A DNA stretch of 64,000 bases, taken from assembly GCA_001692895.1 (NCBI GenBank), contig KV748178.1, positions 186,001-250,000 of the forward strand, given 5' to 3'. The DNA comes from Cenococcum geophilum 1.58. Its lineage: Eukaryota; Ascomycota; Dothideomycetes; Gloniales; Gloniaceae. The translations under genes were made by a program, and so were the position numbers. The notes beneath the pieces were generated by a model that saw only the letters and a list, made by a program, of their open reading frames with translations, was not told the DNA's origin and did not search any database. Positions 36,214 to 48,505 of this stretch are shown piece after piece. Within the stretch, counting starts at the first letter, position 1. Each line of letters opens with the position of its first letter.

Positions 36214-36584
36214 TCTGAAACTGCAGCCAAGACCAGTGATATCGATAGCGGGCCTAACTATAGTGGCATGCTCTAATCGTGACGTACCACCTGCGCGGGG
36301 TCACGCATCACAACCAAGCATGAGATAAGTCAATTCTCTCACCCCTCAGAGCTACATAACCTGACAGACAATCAGATCCCATATCAGACACCAATGCTAG
36401 CGAAAATAATCTGTGCAACCGCCATCAACGATAGACTGCCTGGCATTTACATCATAAATCTCCGTAACCTGATTAAAACAGCCCCAAAAATATACAACGA
36501 ATGTTCCAAAAATGGACAACCAGAAGCTTCAGATGCCTGCGACTTTTCGTACAAGCAATTCCGAGGTCGAGCTGCTAAATTCCC
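36214..36584. other. Intergenic, between Tc1 element and DUF2434 gene
   Basis: Balanced-composition host DNA directly outside the transposon right end, leading to the DUF2434 stop codon. The open stretch 36,394-36,588 shows no family resemblance. Confidence 0.45.
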
Positions 36585-38196
36585 TTAAACATCCAGCATG
36601 CTCCTGACAGTTTGTGGTTGGGCATTTTCCGTCAACGTTCGTGTTGATGTGCCAGTTACTCCTGTCATGGTACTCGAGTTATCGCTCTCGGTCCTCGTAA
36701 TCGTGTGCCTATCTCCGGTGATAGGGTCCTGAGGACTTTCATCCGTAAAAGGATTATGGGCTGACCTATCTCTAGATCTGTTTCTCAAAGTCCCCATGTT
36801 GCCCAGCTCGACATTAGCTGTGATGTTCCCTCCGGTGGGTCTCCCGCCCCCAACTTCAGTCGTCAGATTCCTCAATCTCTGTTCGTCTGTAAGGTGACTG
36901 TCTCCATGCGATTTACTCCACCAGTTCGGCTTCTTTACAAGACCCAGCTCTCGATCAGCGGACCGACCTCTCTCTCTTCGTTGCTCAATGATGACTTTGT
37001 CTTCGTTCTCCTCCACATACCCAGCGATCTCTAAAACGAGGATGATTAACAGCGTTGTACCAAAACCGAGTCCAAACGGCCAGCCAGGATTCGCATTATA
37101 CTTGAAAATACTAATCTCCCACACCCAGGCCGATGCGATAGCGTAAGCGATGCGTACTGCCAGGATGATGATACTTAAAAACAGCTTAGTCGGACAGTAA
37201 TGGCAGAACGAGTTGAATTTGTTCCATATCCCGGTCGCGCGAGGCTTATAATGATAGAGGGAGTGCCGGAGGGAGAAGCAGATGACCAACCATGCTAGAG
37301 CGGCAAGTATCGCGCCCGCTTTCCCTCGGGTATCAGTCGCCGAGGGTCTAGCCACGGCATCTTGCTGGTCTGGAGAGTGCTGCTTCTCGATCGGCGTCCA
37401 TGAACGGGGAATGACCATGAAGAAATTCTTTTGTTGTTAGCACTGAATTCAAAATATGCTATCAGGCGTACAAACCAGCCAAGCGAACAGATAGAAGATT
37501 AATGGTATCCAAAATTCAGTTTTACCCCTCCTGTCATCTTGTGGTAATAAAACTGGATCGCGATCACAAATTTGCCTTTCTTGCCACGAGCCCCTTTGAA
37601 AATTAGTTTATCGATCTAAATGCTGGATGTAAAGGTACGCACCAATGCCTTGTTGCTTCCCACACCATAGCAAGGGTCCCTGGCAACATTAACGAGAAGA
37701 AAAACCCTTGCAGGATAATCGGAATATCTTGTAGATAGTATCGATCCACATCAATCCCCGTCAGACAACTGATTATAGCGCAAGCCGCCACGAAACACAT
37801 CCAATACCACTGCCATCGCCTGCCAACTACCCGAAACCTTTTATCTTCTCGAAGGAACAAGCGTCCGTGTTTCCTGAGGTTCACCAGAGAAAACATGATG
37901 CTGGCCATAAATAGCGACCCGAAGACAATGCTCGAGATACCGCGACCGTGGATGTGGTAGTATGGCCTATAGCATGATGTCCCGTTTACCCAACTGCCAT
38001 TCTCGAACATGTGAGGCTGGTAATGGTCGAATATGAGGTAGCATTTCGATGCGTTAGATATCGTGTGGTTGGAATATATGGTGTAATTGTATAGATTGAG
38101 AGCTGTGAGGTTGAAGTGGACGCCGTTGACGACAGTGTCGCTGGAGTTGTCTCCAGAGGGGAACTGCAACAGCTCCCGCATGTTGATGAGGCCCAT
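36585..38196 (-). CDS. DUF2434-family multi-pass membrane protein
   Basis: Three exons: 38,196-37,643, 37,593-37,476 and 37,427-36,585; introns 49 and 48 bp. Predicted 504 residues. The N-terminal part carries several N-glycosylation-type sequons (NSSD, NLT, NYT, NHT, NAS, NGT), so probably lies outside the cytosol. Membrane segments follow: ISSIVFGSLFMASIMFSLV, YWMCFVAACAIISCLTGI, IILQGFFFSLMLPGTLAMV, FWIPLIFYLFAWLNFFMV, AILAALAWLVICFSL, LFLSIIILAVRIAYAIA and FGTTLLIILVLEIAGYV. DVDRYYLQDIPI and MVWEATRHWGSWQERQ are conserved blocks I associate with the fungal DUF2434 family. The C-terminal ~140 residues are polar, Ser/Thr-rich and probably cytosolic. Function unknown; the family name is from memory. 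Confidence 0.82.
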
Positions 38197-39135
38197 GACT
38201 ACGGTGTTTGTTTTCGATGGGTATGCGCGGAGGAGTAGAGAAGGTAATTAAATGATAGAGCTTTATAGATTGTCGAACATGACCTTTTGGAGAAGTCAAG
38301 TTGCCCGAGAAGCATCGAGGTGTTAGAAAAGCTCGAGCTCGAGATGTGGGGAGGCGCTATCCGCAGCAATCCGGCCTGGTGGTCGGGCTTGCAGACTTTG
38401 GAGACAACGGATCAAGGGGGATAAGGCAGGAAAAGAATTCACAGGATAGTTGGAAAAGAAATTTTTAACTAAATGGCGCCGGAAGTGTCAGGAAGAGCGC
38501 TGGAGATGCAGGATTATTCAAATCTTCTAAACATGACGCCCGGCCCGGCTTCCGCTGTCTCTTTGGCGATCGTGTCTGTGCGTTTGGCGCCGATCACGTG
38601 ATATTTCTACATATATTATTCCAGTGGGCGGAAAAACTGCAGCCACACTAGCACTTCCTGCTTCCTCCTTCAAGCCGTTTTCGTCCCCATCACCGACACG
38701 GTGCACCAAAGCTTCGCTACAGCTAAGAACCATCAACTCTCCTCGGTATCGCCGATAATAGTGGAATCCTACTTATGTTTTCTTTTAGAAGCTAATCCTC
38801 ATCGAATAGCGCTATCCCTTGCAACACTGGCGTGCTCAGAGGAAGTGATCTGTGCGCGAACATCAGTTTTGAAAGTACGCACAACAACACAGGGGATTTA
38901 ATTAAAAGGATCCTATTGGCTAGATCCTTATCGATAATGATCACGATAGCGGTATTTGTACAAATGGTGGGGTGGCCCGAGGAGTAGTCGAGCGAGAGCA
39001 AATAGAGATCACTGAATGGCCCAAGTGCACGCTTGCACTCTTATTAGGGCACGTGGCACCCCAACCCTTTGTCGTTTCTTGATCCACACGGTCACATACT
39101 AGTCACGTGCTCTCATAGAACTCATGATCCCCTTT
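38197..39135. promoter_or_regulatory. Upstream region of DUF2434 gene, edge of gene island
   Basis: No convincing gene. Three E-box palindromes CACGTG occur: within TCACGTGAT near 38,596, GCACGTGGC near 39,050 and TCACGTGCT near 39,105. They could bind bHLH factors, but this is motif matching only. Short open frames at 38,527-39,001 lack family resemblance. Confidence 0.4.
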
Positions 39136-39231
39136 GTCTCAGCATGCTTAGACCACATGGGACGCCGGATAAATCCGGCCCGATGGCACTAAACTAGTTT
39201 AGGCCATCTGTCCCTGTGTGGTCTGAGACAC
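39136..39231. repeat. Nested palindrome cluster at gene-island boundary
   Basis: Three nested or adjacent inverted repeats. GACCACATGGGAC pairs with GTCCCTGTGTGGTC, and outer TGTCTCAG with CTGAGACA. Inside are GCCGGATAAATCCGGC (39,164-39,179) and GATGGC-CTAAACTAGTTTAG-GCCATC (about 39,182-39,207), whose core CTAAACTAGTTTAG is a perfect palindrome. The whole can fold into a branched cruciform. It may be a small fold-back MITE. AT-rich repeat DNA begins immediately after. Confidence 0.6.
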
Positions 39232-39289
39232 TTTGGCCGACGTTTATAAAGCATATCGCGATATCTATATGGCTGATATTATAGATATT

Positions 39290-42200
39290 TACTTCTTATT
39301 CTTACGACAAGTTTAGGCAGCTTAAAAAATCTATTAATTATACACTAGGCTCCGGCGAATTAAATAGTCTACGTAAGAAGTCTCCCCGCCTTCCCGTTCC
39401 TGATATTAATTTTAAAATAGCCGTAACGCGGTTTGCTAAAGTAAATAATTAGCAATATCCGCACTAATAACGCGTTAATCTTAACTACCTACTCTCTATC
39501 CATTATATCTATAATCTAATAATTAAAACCTATTAAGATCTATCTATTATAACGTGTTTAAGTCCTCCCTGCCTTTATTTAACCCTTTATTCTCCCTCTA
39601 TTACTTTTAAGTGCTATTTACTAATATCTCTATTAAAGCGAATAAGGTAAAGAGGTTATAAACTATAAGCTAGTTAAGTAGATTAATAAGCTAGCAGTAC
39701 GTAATAGGCTGGGGATTATATTAAAATAGATTCCTAGCGGTCTCTATAGCTATATAGCCTGCGGAGGGAGCTACCCTAGCTTATAAGCAGCTCTTATAAA
39801 CTTTAAATAAGTAAGCTAGATAAAGCTATTNCGGAGATATATCNNTACCGCGGTTATANNGAGCAGCTTAAGGCCCTAANGGTGCTNATATTTAAGCGGT
39901 NAGATNTTATNCTTATAGNAAAGACNTNTTTTNGNAAGAGTATAATAATATAAGNACTACTATATCTTATACCTAATGCAGTTATTATTATTATTCTTCT
40001 ACTTAACGCGATTAGGTTAGAGTAAGTAAAAAAGATTATAAAGCTACCTTATATTTAACCTATTTATATATAAGAGAAAACAATATCTACCGAGCTAATT
40101 AAGGATATCCGTATAGGCAGCTATATATATATCCTTATCTCCTTAGAGCTTTTAGTTAGTAATAAGCTATATAAGGTTCTAATAGACCCAATATTTCGTT
40201 CCTATNTTACCCTTATAGTNGTTAATAAAGTANACCTACTTNCTAATTNGGGAGAGACCTTCCGTATAGCGTATATATAACTCTTTAAAGTATATTTAGT
40301 TTTAGTTAATAAGCCTTAGTTTGCATGTACCGTAATACTAGACCTATTTATATTTTAGACTATATATAAGCTAGCTAGGTTTAAACCTAATATATAAGTT
40401 ATTAAAACCCTAATTAATTAGCCGGAGCTAAAGATTATATAAAGGGTTATAACCGCGCCAAAGAAGAAGGACTTTTGAGCTCTTTACTTTACTATTACTG
40501 CTGCTCTAGTATATTTGTATACTGCTAGTAATAATAACTAAAGAGAAGGCGAGTAATTAAGAAGCCGCTTAATATCCGCACAGTAGATATACCGCTAATA
40601 GTTTAATTAACTTTAGCTAATTCTAAAGATGATTATCTTCTTTAATTCTGTCAGGGCACTGAGCAGGCTGATGGAATGATACATATGATGCTCTATGAGG
40701 AAGAATCTCAGGGGCTCGAAGGCCCCGAGAAGGTATCTACACGATGGCCCGCGCGCTGTCACGTGACACGCCGCTGAGCTCAAAGAGACTGCCCCAAGTA
40801 CCCCCCCCCTACCAACAAATTCTAAGGAGTGGATAGCTACTTGTTGTAATACTATTTGCAGCTAGTTAATCTATTACGGCTATAATGCTATTATTGCTAG
40901 AGAAGTGGTATAGAGCTACTATGTAACGCTTGCGGATATTAATAAAGACTGCTTATACGCCGAATACGTGCGCCCAACGTCTTAAATTTGAATTTTTATT
41001 ATATTAGATGTAGTAGCATACGGTATAAATATTCTGGATATTTACCGTTTAATCTAATATAGAATACCTCGCTATAAATCCTATAATATACTAACACAGC
41101 GGTTTAGCCGGGTAGGCTAAGGAGAAGGCCTTTTAGGCGAAGCAATCTTTATAGTTAAGAGCCGCTGGTAGGGTCCTTATAATAAATTAGGTAGTTCTAA
41201 GTATATACAACCTTAGTATATAGGCGATCTTCGCGTAAGCGCGCTGCGTAATAATATCCGCGGGCAATAAAATGTAGAGACTGCGGATATTGCAGGCAAT
41301 GCTTTATTTATAGCGTTAGTTAGTACTAAGTAGTTAGTAAATATAAGAAGCGGGTATAGGTTAAGCCCTAGTAGTTCTATAGTACGCCTACCTAAAGAGC
41401 TTATTATACCGACCTTATACCTAAAGAAGCGGTTAACTAATGCGCAGTTGCGTAGTAAACTGCCGTTCACCCTATAGCGGCTAGTTAATGAGGATTAGGT
41501 ATACTTATAAGTAATATAACTTATATACTATAGAGACCTACAGTCTACTATTAGTAAAGATTTTATTATAGTAACTGCAACCTAGTAATATTTATAGATT
41601 GCGAGTATAATATCCGTACTAGCTATAGTGCGGATATTACGAAAACCTACCGGGAGCCTATGTTAAGTAATATATAGAAGTAGTTTACGTAATAGGCGGA
41701 GGCTAGGTATTAGGATACATTATAAACGCCTATAGTTAATTATATTATACTAGATAAGCAGCTTTATCGCCTTTATAATATAGGGTGGGTTCTAGATACG
41801 GTATTATTAAGGTAAGTAATGCCTAAGTGGGATCCTAATATCCTTAGTAAGGAGCTTCCGTCCCTTATTAAGCTTTTAGTAGATAAGGAATAAAAGTAGA
41901 AATAGAAAGAAATAGGGCAACTCTTAGGTTCTTCTAGGTTAATTATGCAGATATTAAAGCGGTTTTCCTAAGCGTTAAAGCAGCACGCTGCTATAGATAA
42001 GCGCTTATTATAGGCTCTTATACGGGCTTTACAGGTTTTAGATAGGAGATTTAAAATATTAGCACCGTGGTAATTAGCGCCTTACTATGGCGCTAATATA
42101 TTATAGGCTAGTTAATAGTTAGCTATAGACCTCTTACTAATAACTTAGGAAGAGGATATACCTATACTTTTGCTAACTCTTAGGTCTCCAGCTCCTACTT

Positions 42201-44021
42201 CTTTATTATTACCCTTATACTAGCCGTTAGATATATCTATACCGCTAATAACCCGCTAGTTAGATACGTCTTTATTAGTACTATAAAGGCGGTTAGTATA
42301 ATTAAATAGAGGTAAATGTATATAAAGAGTACTATAGGAAATTAATGGTAACGCCAATTAGTATATAGCGGGCTAATATTAGGCGAGGTTAGTTGATATT
42401 AGGCGGGGTTAGCTAATACTAGGTAAGTTTACCTTATATCCGCTAAGCGGATATTGCAACTATAGTAGCTAATATCTATTAGGATGACGCCCCCCCTTCC
42501 CTTTATACCTTATACCCCTAGTAAGCGCGGCCTAGGAACTAAATAGATTAATTAATTAATAATATTAATTACTTAGGAATATATACTAGTGCTACTAACT
42601 ATAGCGGATATTAAACGGTTGTAGTAATAGCTTATAGCTAATATCTTATATTACTTATCGAGCAACTTATATATAGGTTAAAGCTAGGTTTAAGTAAAGT
42701 TAGTAGGGAGTACGAAGCCACCTAGCTTATTATTATTGTTATGGAGATTAAGCTTATTAAATATAGCGGAAAGATTACCGCCTAGCCGTGAATTGAACTT
42801 GTTAAGGGTAGATTAATTAAGTTGTTTAATACCTAGTTATAGTAGAGGCGGCGCTTTTATCTTTGCTTACTATGCTTAATGGCGGATAATAGAACCTTTG
42901 GTAATTGCATTAATAAGCAATTAAATATCCACTGCAGGAGATTTAATAGTATATTAAGTAGATATCCGTTTGCCGAATATAATCTTAAACTTTACACGTA
43001 GTGGCCCTATATAATTAGTTATATAAATACTTTAGCGGAAGAGTAAGTTTAGGTTAAAGGTTAAATTGCTATAAGTATATATAAGCTACTTTAGCTCCCT
43101 ATTAAGTAGCTTATTGTTAAGATCTATCGGGTAGTAACTATTCTATTTACCGCGGATATTTACTAGACTATTTACTAGGATAGCTTGCTAGAGCTTAGGG
43201 GAATAAGCATCTATTAAAGTTAACTAGAAGAAACGTAATATCTTTAGTAAATAGTTCTTATTTTAATTACCTATAAAATAGATATAAATGTAGGGGAGTA
43301 CGCGGCTAAGCAGGCTAATATCCGCAAGCTTAATGGCGTGCTTAAGGACCTTATACGTCTCTACCAGTTATAAAAAGCGGACGTGCGTTAGAAACTCTGC
43401 ATTAGTAGGCTTAGGAAGTATTTATAAGAATATAGCACTGCTAGCCTATTTAAGGTAACCCTTTTGCCGTAGTTCTATAGGCTAGCTAATATAGTTAGCT
43501 GCCTAAGAGACTTCCTAACTAAAAACCACTGTATAAATATCCTTAACTACTACTAATAGACGTTGCGAAGATAGGCTTTTAAGGTACTACTTAATATTTA
43601 TAGGCGACTTAGTGTTATAAGACTCCTTAATTTAAGTATAGAGTAACGCTATAATACGAGCGTTAAAGCTATGGAGAATTAGCTCCTCTATATAATAAAA
43701 CGGCGCGCGCTTAGTTGGGATATTTCTTTAACCTAGGTGGTTTATATAGGTATATAGCGTAGAGTACTCTTAGGCTGATTGCTTACCACTATAGTAATAC
43801 CGTATAACTATATATAGGTAGTTTAGCTTTAGGTGCTAAAGAGCTAGAATAGGCAGAGCCTAACGTAGGCTATTATAGGCGGATATTAACTTAGTACGTT
43901 CTCCCTAATATGACCGAATAAGCTTTACGGTCTTTTAATTACTATAGATTAGAAATAGTCGCTCCTTAAATGCTTTATCGGTGCGTTATAGATTTATTTA
44001 ATAGAGAAAAATGTCGTTTAG
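39290..44021 (+). pseudogene. RecQ-like (telomere-linked type) helicase relic in RIP-mutated DNA
   Basis: The plus strand at about 40,080-40,450 reads helicase blocks: ILISLELLVSNKLYKVLIDP, IFRSY, LIVVNKV (position of a DExH box), GETFRIAYIQLFKVYLVL, FACTVILDLF. This fits the fungal RecQ-like family (SPELLxSDKF, VVDExHLVxxWGxxFR, PWFACSATLDP). Long stretches further right (41-43.9 kb) look like more of a large decayed gene but I cannot place domains. Sequence is rich in TAG/TAA and contains scattered N bases. A 169 bp element interrupts it at 40,649-40,817. Relatives often lie in fungal subtelomeres or in mobile elements. The outer limits are set by neighbours, not seen directly. Confidence 0.62.
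40649..40817. mobile_element. 169 bp solo-LTR-like element, unmutated, nested in helicase relic
   Basis: GC-balanced block in AT-rich DNA, starting TGTCAGGGCA and ending CTACCAACA, with TG...CA termini. The 5 bp AATTC is duplicated on both sides (40,644-40,648 and 40,818-40,822). A run of C's lies 8-16 bases before the end, as in the 10,551-10,717 element, but the rest of the sequence is unrelated. Contains TCACGTGA, GGGGCTCGAAGGCCCC (a hairpin) and no coding frame. Best read as a solo LTR of another short-LTR family; it escaped RIP or arrived later. Confidence 0.72.
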
Positions 44022-44447
44022 TGTAATGGAACCTTGTAGCAAGAACTACGATGGGCTCGTTATTGGGCTAGGTGTATAGGAAATGCAGGTATAAAAGTTA
44101 ATAACGAAATAACAACTGGTGGAGTAGTTGCCTAACAGATTAACTTTAATTATATTCTGAGAATTACTATAAGGAAGGAACTATCTAGGTAGGGATTAAG
44201 GGTCCTTAAATATATAACCGTACTCCTATAAAATCCTTCTTATACGTAATATATATATACTCTATTTGCTCTATTATAGATTATATAGATCCTATAGATT
44301 ATACAGATTACCTTATATAACCTTAGTTACTATTCCTCATTATATAGCTCTATCGGCTCCATCTTAGACCGTACTTGTATTAACTAACTAGCTTCTTCCG
44401 TTTCTTCTCTAAGTAGCCGTAATATTGTACTTAAAGCGTCCGTAATA
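44022..44447 (-). repeat. LTR of Gypsy fossil copy 1
   Basis: About 426 bp, reverse complement of the LTR at 6,304-6,728: opens TGTAATGGAACCTTGTAGC and closes GCGTCCGTAATA on the plus strand. Strongly diverged, mostly by transitions. Confidence 0.82.
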
Positions 44448-46702
44448 CCATCCCCCTTCTCTTTATCTTTGTCCTTAAAGATCTAAAACATCTCTAAGTT
44501 GTTTATTAGAGGTATAATATCTGTCTAATTAATTTATTTAATATTATTGCTTATTATACCTAAAGCAATTTCTTCTTCCTTAACTGCTTGTTGTGCTCGC
44601 ACTGTCGCTGCAATACTATCTCTTAGTGAGATTATACTATCTCCGTGTTCTTACTGTTTAAAAGAGGGGTTAGTTTGTATTACGTTGGTAAACCTATTTT
44701 TATAATAACCGTCTTCTTACTTAGAGTGCACTAAAGCGAATATTCGTTTGTTTTATAACGTTTACTCTATTTCTAATGCTAAATATACATAACCTATTAC
44801 TCTTAATAGTTATTTAGTTCCCTAATTAATTTATCTTAAGGTCTTGTATTTAATCTGCTGCTATGCGGCTAGATAATAAACTGTCTATTACTCTAGCTAA
44901 ATTGCGCCGTTCTTAGGACGCTGAACGGGAGGCTGCTAATGCTTAGTAACGGGCCCTTAAGTCTCGTCTAGCGGCGTCCGCTTAACTAATCCGTCTTAAA
45001 AAGGTACGTAAGAAGGTGCGTTTTAAGAAGTGGAAACTTATAGAATAAGGTTTATAGGAACTTAGTAATAAAAGAACGGATTCTTTTTTAATAGAGAAGG
45101 AAATAAATCTAAGTAGTTTGGCAACTGCTCTTCCTAGGTCCCCCTTAGGTAACTTATTTTTTAGTAATCTTTTTTTTTAATACTACCTAACCTAATCTCT
45201 TCTAATACTCCTATACCTTTCCTATAGCGTTTTTTAAATTCTCTAGTAGCTCCTAGGTAGTCTTAGTATAGCCTATTTACTTAACCTTATACTATATTTT
45301 ATTATTAATGTCCTTATAACTAATAACCCTTAAAACTTGCTATTTATTCTCTTCCTATCCTTTATACGTGTCTGCTTTATAAACTAGTAGCTTAATATTC
45401 CCGTATACTAGTTTTAGCATTATAATATGCTATATAGGGTAGATCTTTATTCTAGTTAGTAGGTTTAACTTAAATATAACTAGTGAAATCCTCTATATAA
45501 TTTCAAAAGGTCTTAGTCTAATATAGTCTAACTTTTTACTTAGTTGTTAACTCTTAAAAATTTTGTATAGTAGCTATACTTTATCTCCCTCCTTAAGATC
45601 TAGTCCCTTAGATCCCCTAGTATTATAGTACTTTTTTATTCTTTTTTATACCTTCTTTACTAATTCTATAAGGTCTATATAAAGATTTATTAATATCTTT
45701 ATTCTTTCTTTAGCTGTACTACTTATTTTCTTTACTTGCTATAGTAATAACGATATTCTTAGCTTATATCCATAATTCGCCTTAAATAGTAATATATCTA
45801 TTCCCTTTTAAGGTGTTATATTATATGTAAACTATATAACTAGTAATAGCGATACCTAATTATTCTGTGTATAATTAATATAATGCCTTAGATACTGCTC
45901 TAATGTCTAATTTAATCTTTCCGTTTAACTGTCTGTCTGTAGATAATATACGGTAGAAGTTACTACTTAAACTCCTTGCTCTGCTAAGAACACTTCCTAA
46001 AATACTACTATAAATCTTAGATCTCTATCTAATATAATCTTATTTAGTACTCTATATCTTATAAACACTTCTTTAATATAGATTCTAGCGATATCTTTTA
46101 CTAATATTTCTTCTATGCATGCTATAAAGTATCCCCACTTTATAAGCTTATCTATTATTACTAAAATCGCGTTATAATTTTGTCCGGTAATAAGATTTCT
46201 TAACTTTAGTAACTTAATGATAAAGTCCTATAATATAACCTCCCATGGTCTCTCTGGTATTTTAATAGGTTGTAGCCCTCTATATAGCTTATACCTTATT
46301 AGTTTATTTCTTTAGTAATCTAGACACTCCTTAGTGACCTTCCTAGCTATCCTCTAGATTCTATTAATAATATACTCCTTCTAGAGTCTTAACACTAAGC
46401 CCGTAGCTCTATTATGTCCCTAAGTTAATCCCTTATAGAACTCTTCTATAAATTGCTCTGCTATACTTCTTAGGATATACTTCGCTTCTCAATTTTCGTA
46501 TATATCTATCTATAGATCTTTTAGCTATACTTCTAGAATTCTTTATACCTAAAAGCTTTCTAATATCTTATAAACTCTTTCTAGTCCTTCCTAAGTTGTT
46601 ATAATTTTTAGATAATTATACCTAATTAATCCATCTATATCTTTTCGCAATAAAGCCCCTAATAGCTTCTTGTTATTTTACAGTTTAGCTTTCTAACTTA
46701 GA
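44022..46702 (-). mobile_element. Truncated Ty3/Gypsy fossil, copy 1 (same family as 6.3-14.4 kb)
   Basis: Minus-strand element portion. Its 3' LTR is 44,022-44,447 (reverse complement of the 425 bp LTR at 14,002). It is followed by the chromodomain-, integrase- and RNase H-equivalent parts up to 46,702. There a second copy's LTR begins, so the RT, protease, gag and 5' LTR are absent here. Heavily broken by RIP-type change. Confidence 0.8.
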
Positions 46703-47127
46703 TATAACGGAACCTTATAGCAAGAACTATAATAGGTTCGTTAATGGGCTAGGTGTATAGGAAATGCAAGTACAAAAGTCAACAACGTAATAATAACTGG
46801 TGGAGTAGTTGCCTAATAGATTAACTCTAATTATATTCTAAGAATTACTACAAGGAAGGAACTATCTAGGTAGGGACTAAGGGTCCTTAAATACATAACT
46901 ATACTCCTATAAAATCCTTCTTATATATAATATACGTCTTATATATAAGGTATATAAGTTTCTCTCATTCCTCTTATTTAATATATAGCATATTATATAA
47001 CCTTAGTTACCATTCCTCATTATATAGTTCTATCGGCTCCATTCCGGACCGTGCCTAAATTAACTAACTAGCTTCTTCCGTCTCTTCTCCAAGTAGTTAT
47101 AATATCGTACTTAAAGCGTCCGTAACA
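46703..47127 (-). repeat. LTR of Gypsy fossil copy 2
   Basis: 425 bp, reverse complement of the 6,304-6,728 LTR: opens TATAACGGAACCTTATAGC and closes GCGTCCGTAACA on the plus strand. It is less altered at its 5' start motif than the copy 1 LTR. Confidence 0.82.
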
Positions 47128-48505
47128 CCATCTCCCTCCTCTTTATCTTTGTCCTTAAAGATTTAAAATATCTCTAAGTCGTTTACTAGAGGTATAATAT
47201 CCGTTTAATTAATTTAGTTAATATTATTACTTATTATACCTAAAGCAATTTCTTCTTCATACGCCTAACGTCGTGCTCGCACTATTACTGTAATATTATC
47301 TCTTAGTAAGATTATACTATCTCCGTGTTCTTATTATTCAAAAAAAGGATTGGTTTATATTATATTAATAAACCCATCTTTATAACAACCGTCCTTTTAC
47401 TTAAAGTATACTAAAGCAAATATTCGTTTATCCTATAACGTTCGCTCTACTTCTAATACTAAATATACACAACCTATTACTCTTAATAGTCGTCTAGTTC
47501 CCTAATTAATTTATCTTAGGGTCTTATATTTAATCTACTACTACACGGCTGGATAGTAAACTATCATAAGCCCTTACTAAGTTGAAACGTTCCCGTAATG
47601 CGGAACAGAAGGCCCTAAATACTTAAATTACGGCGTCTACTTATCTGCTTCGTCTTAAGAAGGTTTATAAGAAGGTTCGTTTTAAGGAGTAGAAACTTAT
47701 AAAATAAGGTCTATAAGAACTAGGTAATAAAAGAACGGATTCTCTTTTAATAAAGAAGGAAATAAATCCGAGTAGCTCAGCAACTACTCTTCTTAGGTCC
47801 CCCTTAGGTAACTTATTCTCTAGTAATCCTTTTTTATTAATGCTGCCTAACCTAATCTCTTCCGATACTCCTATACCTTTCCTATAATATTCTTTAAATT
47901 CTCTAGTAGCTCCTAGGTAGTCTTAATATAGCCTATCTACTTAACCTTATACCATATTTCGTCATTAATATCCTTATAATTAACAATCTTCAATACTTAC
48001 CATTTGTCTTCCTCTTATCCTCTGTACGTGTCTGCTTTATAAACTAGTAGCTTAATATCTCCGTATACTAGCTCTAGCATCGCGATATACTATATAGGGT
48101 AGATCTTTATTTTGGCTAGTAGGTTTAACTTAAATATAACCAGTGAAATCCTCTATATAATTTTAAAAGGTCTTAGTCTAATATAGTCCAATTTCTTGCT
48201 TAGTTATTAACTCTTAAAATTTTTATATAGTAGCCATACTTTATCTCCCTCCTTAAGATCTAGTCCCTTAGATCTCTTAGTATTATAGTACTTTTTTATT
48301 CTCTTTTATACTTTCTTTACTAATTCCATAAGGTTTATATAAAGATTTATTAATGTCTTTATTCTCTCTTTAGCTATACTACTCGTTTTCTTTACTTGCT
48401 ATAGTAACAACGATATTCTTAGCTTATATCTATAATTTGCCTTAAATAGTGATATGCCTATTCCTTCTTAAGGTGTTATATTATATATAAACTATATAAC
48501 TAGGT
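46703..48505 (-). mobile_element. Truncated Ty3/Gypsy fossil, copy 2 inserted in or against copy 1
   Basis: Same family and orientation as copy 1. LTR 46,703-47,127 is followed by the chromodomain- and integrase-equivalent part, ending abruptly near 48,505 where balanced-composition DNA starts. The end corresponds to about 12.6 kb of the complete element. Either a nested insertion with a later deletion, or an end-to-end rearrangement. Broken many times. Confidence 0.78.

Noticed and set aside
38590-39110. CACGTG motifs as a defined regulon signal
   Set aside because: Three 6-mers in 500 bp are suggestive only; no spacing pattern or partner gene supports a specific factor.
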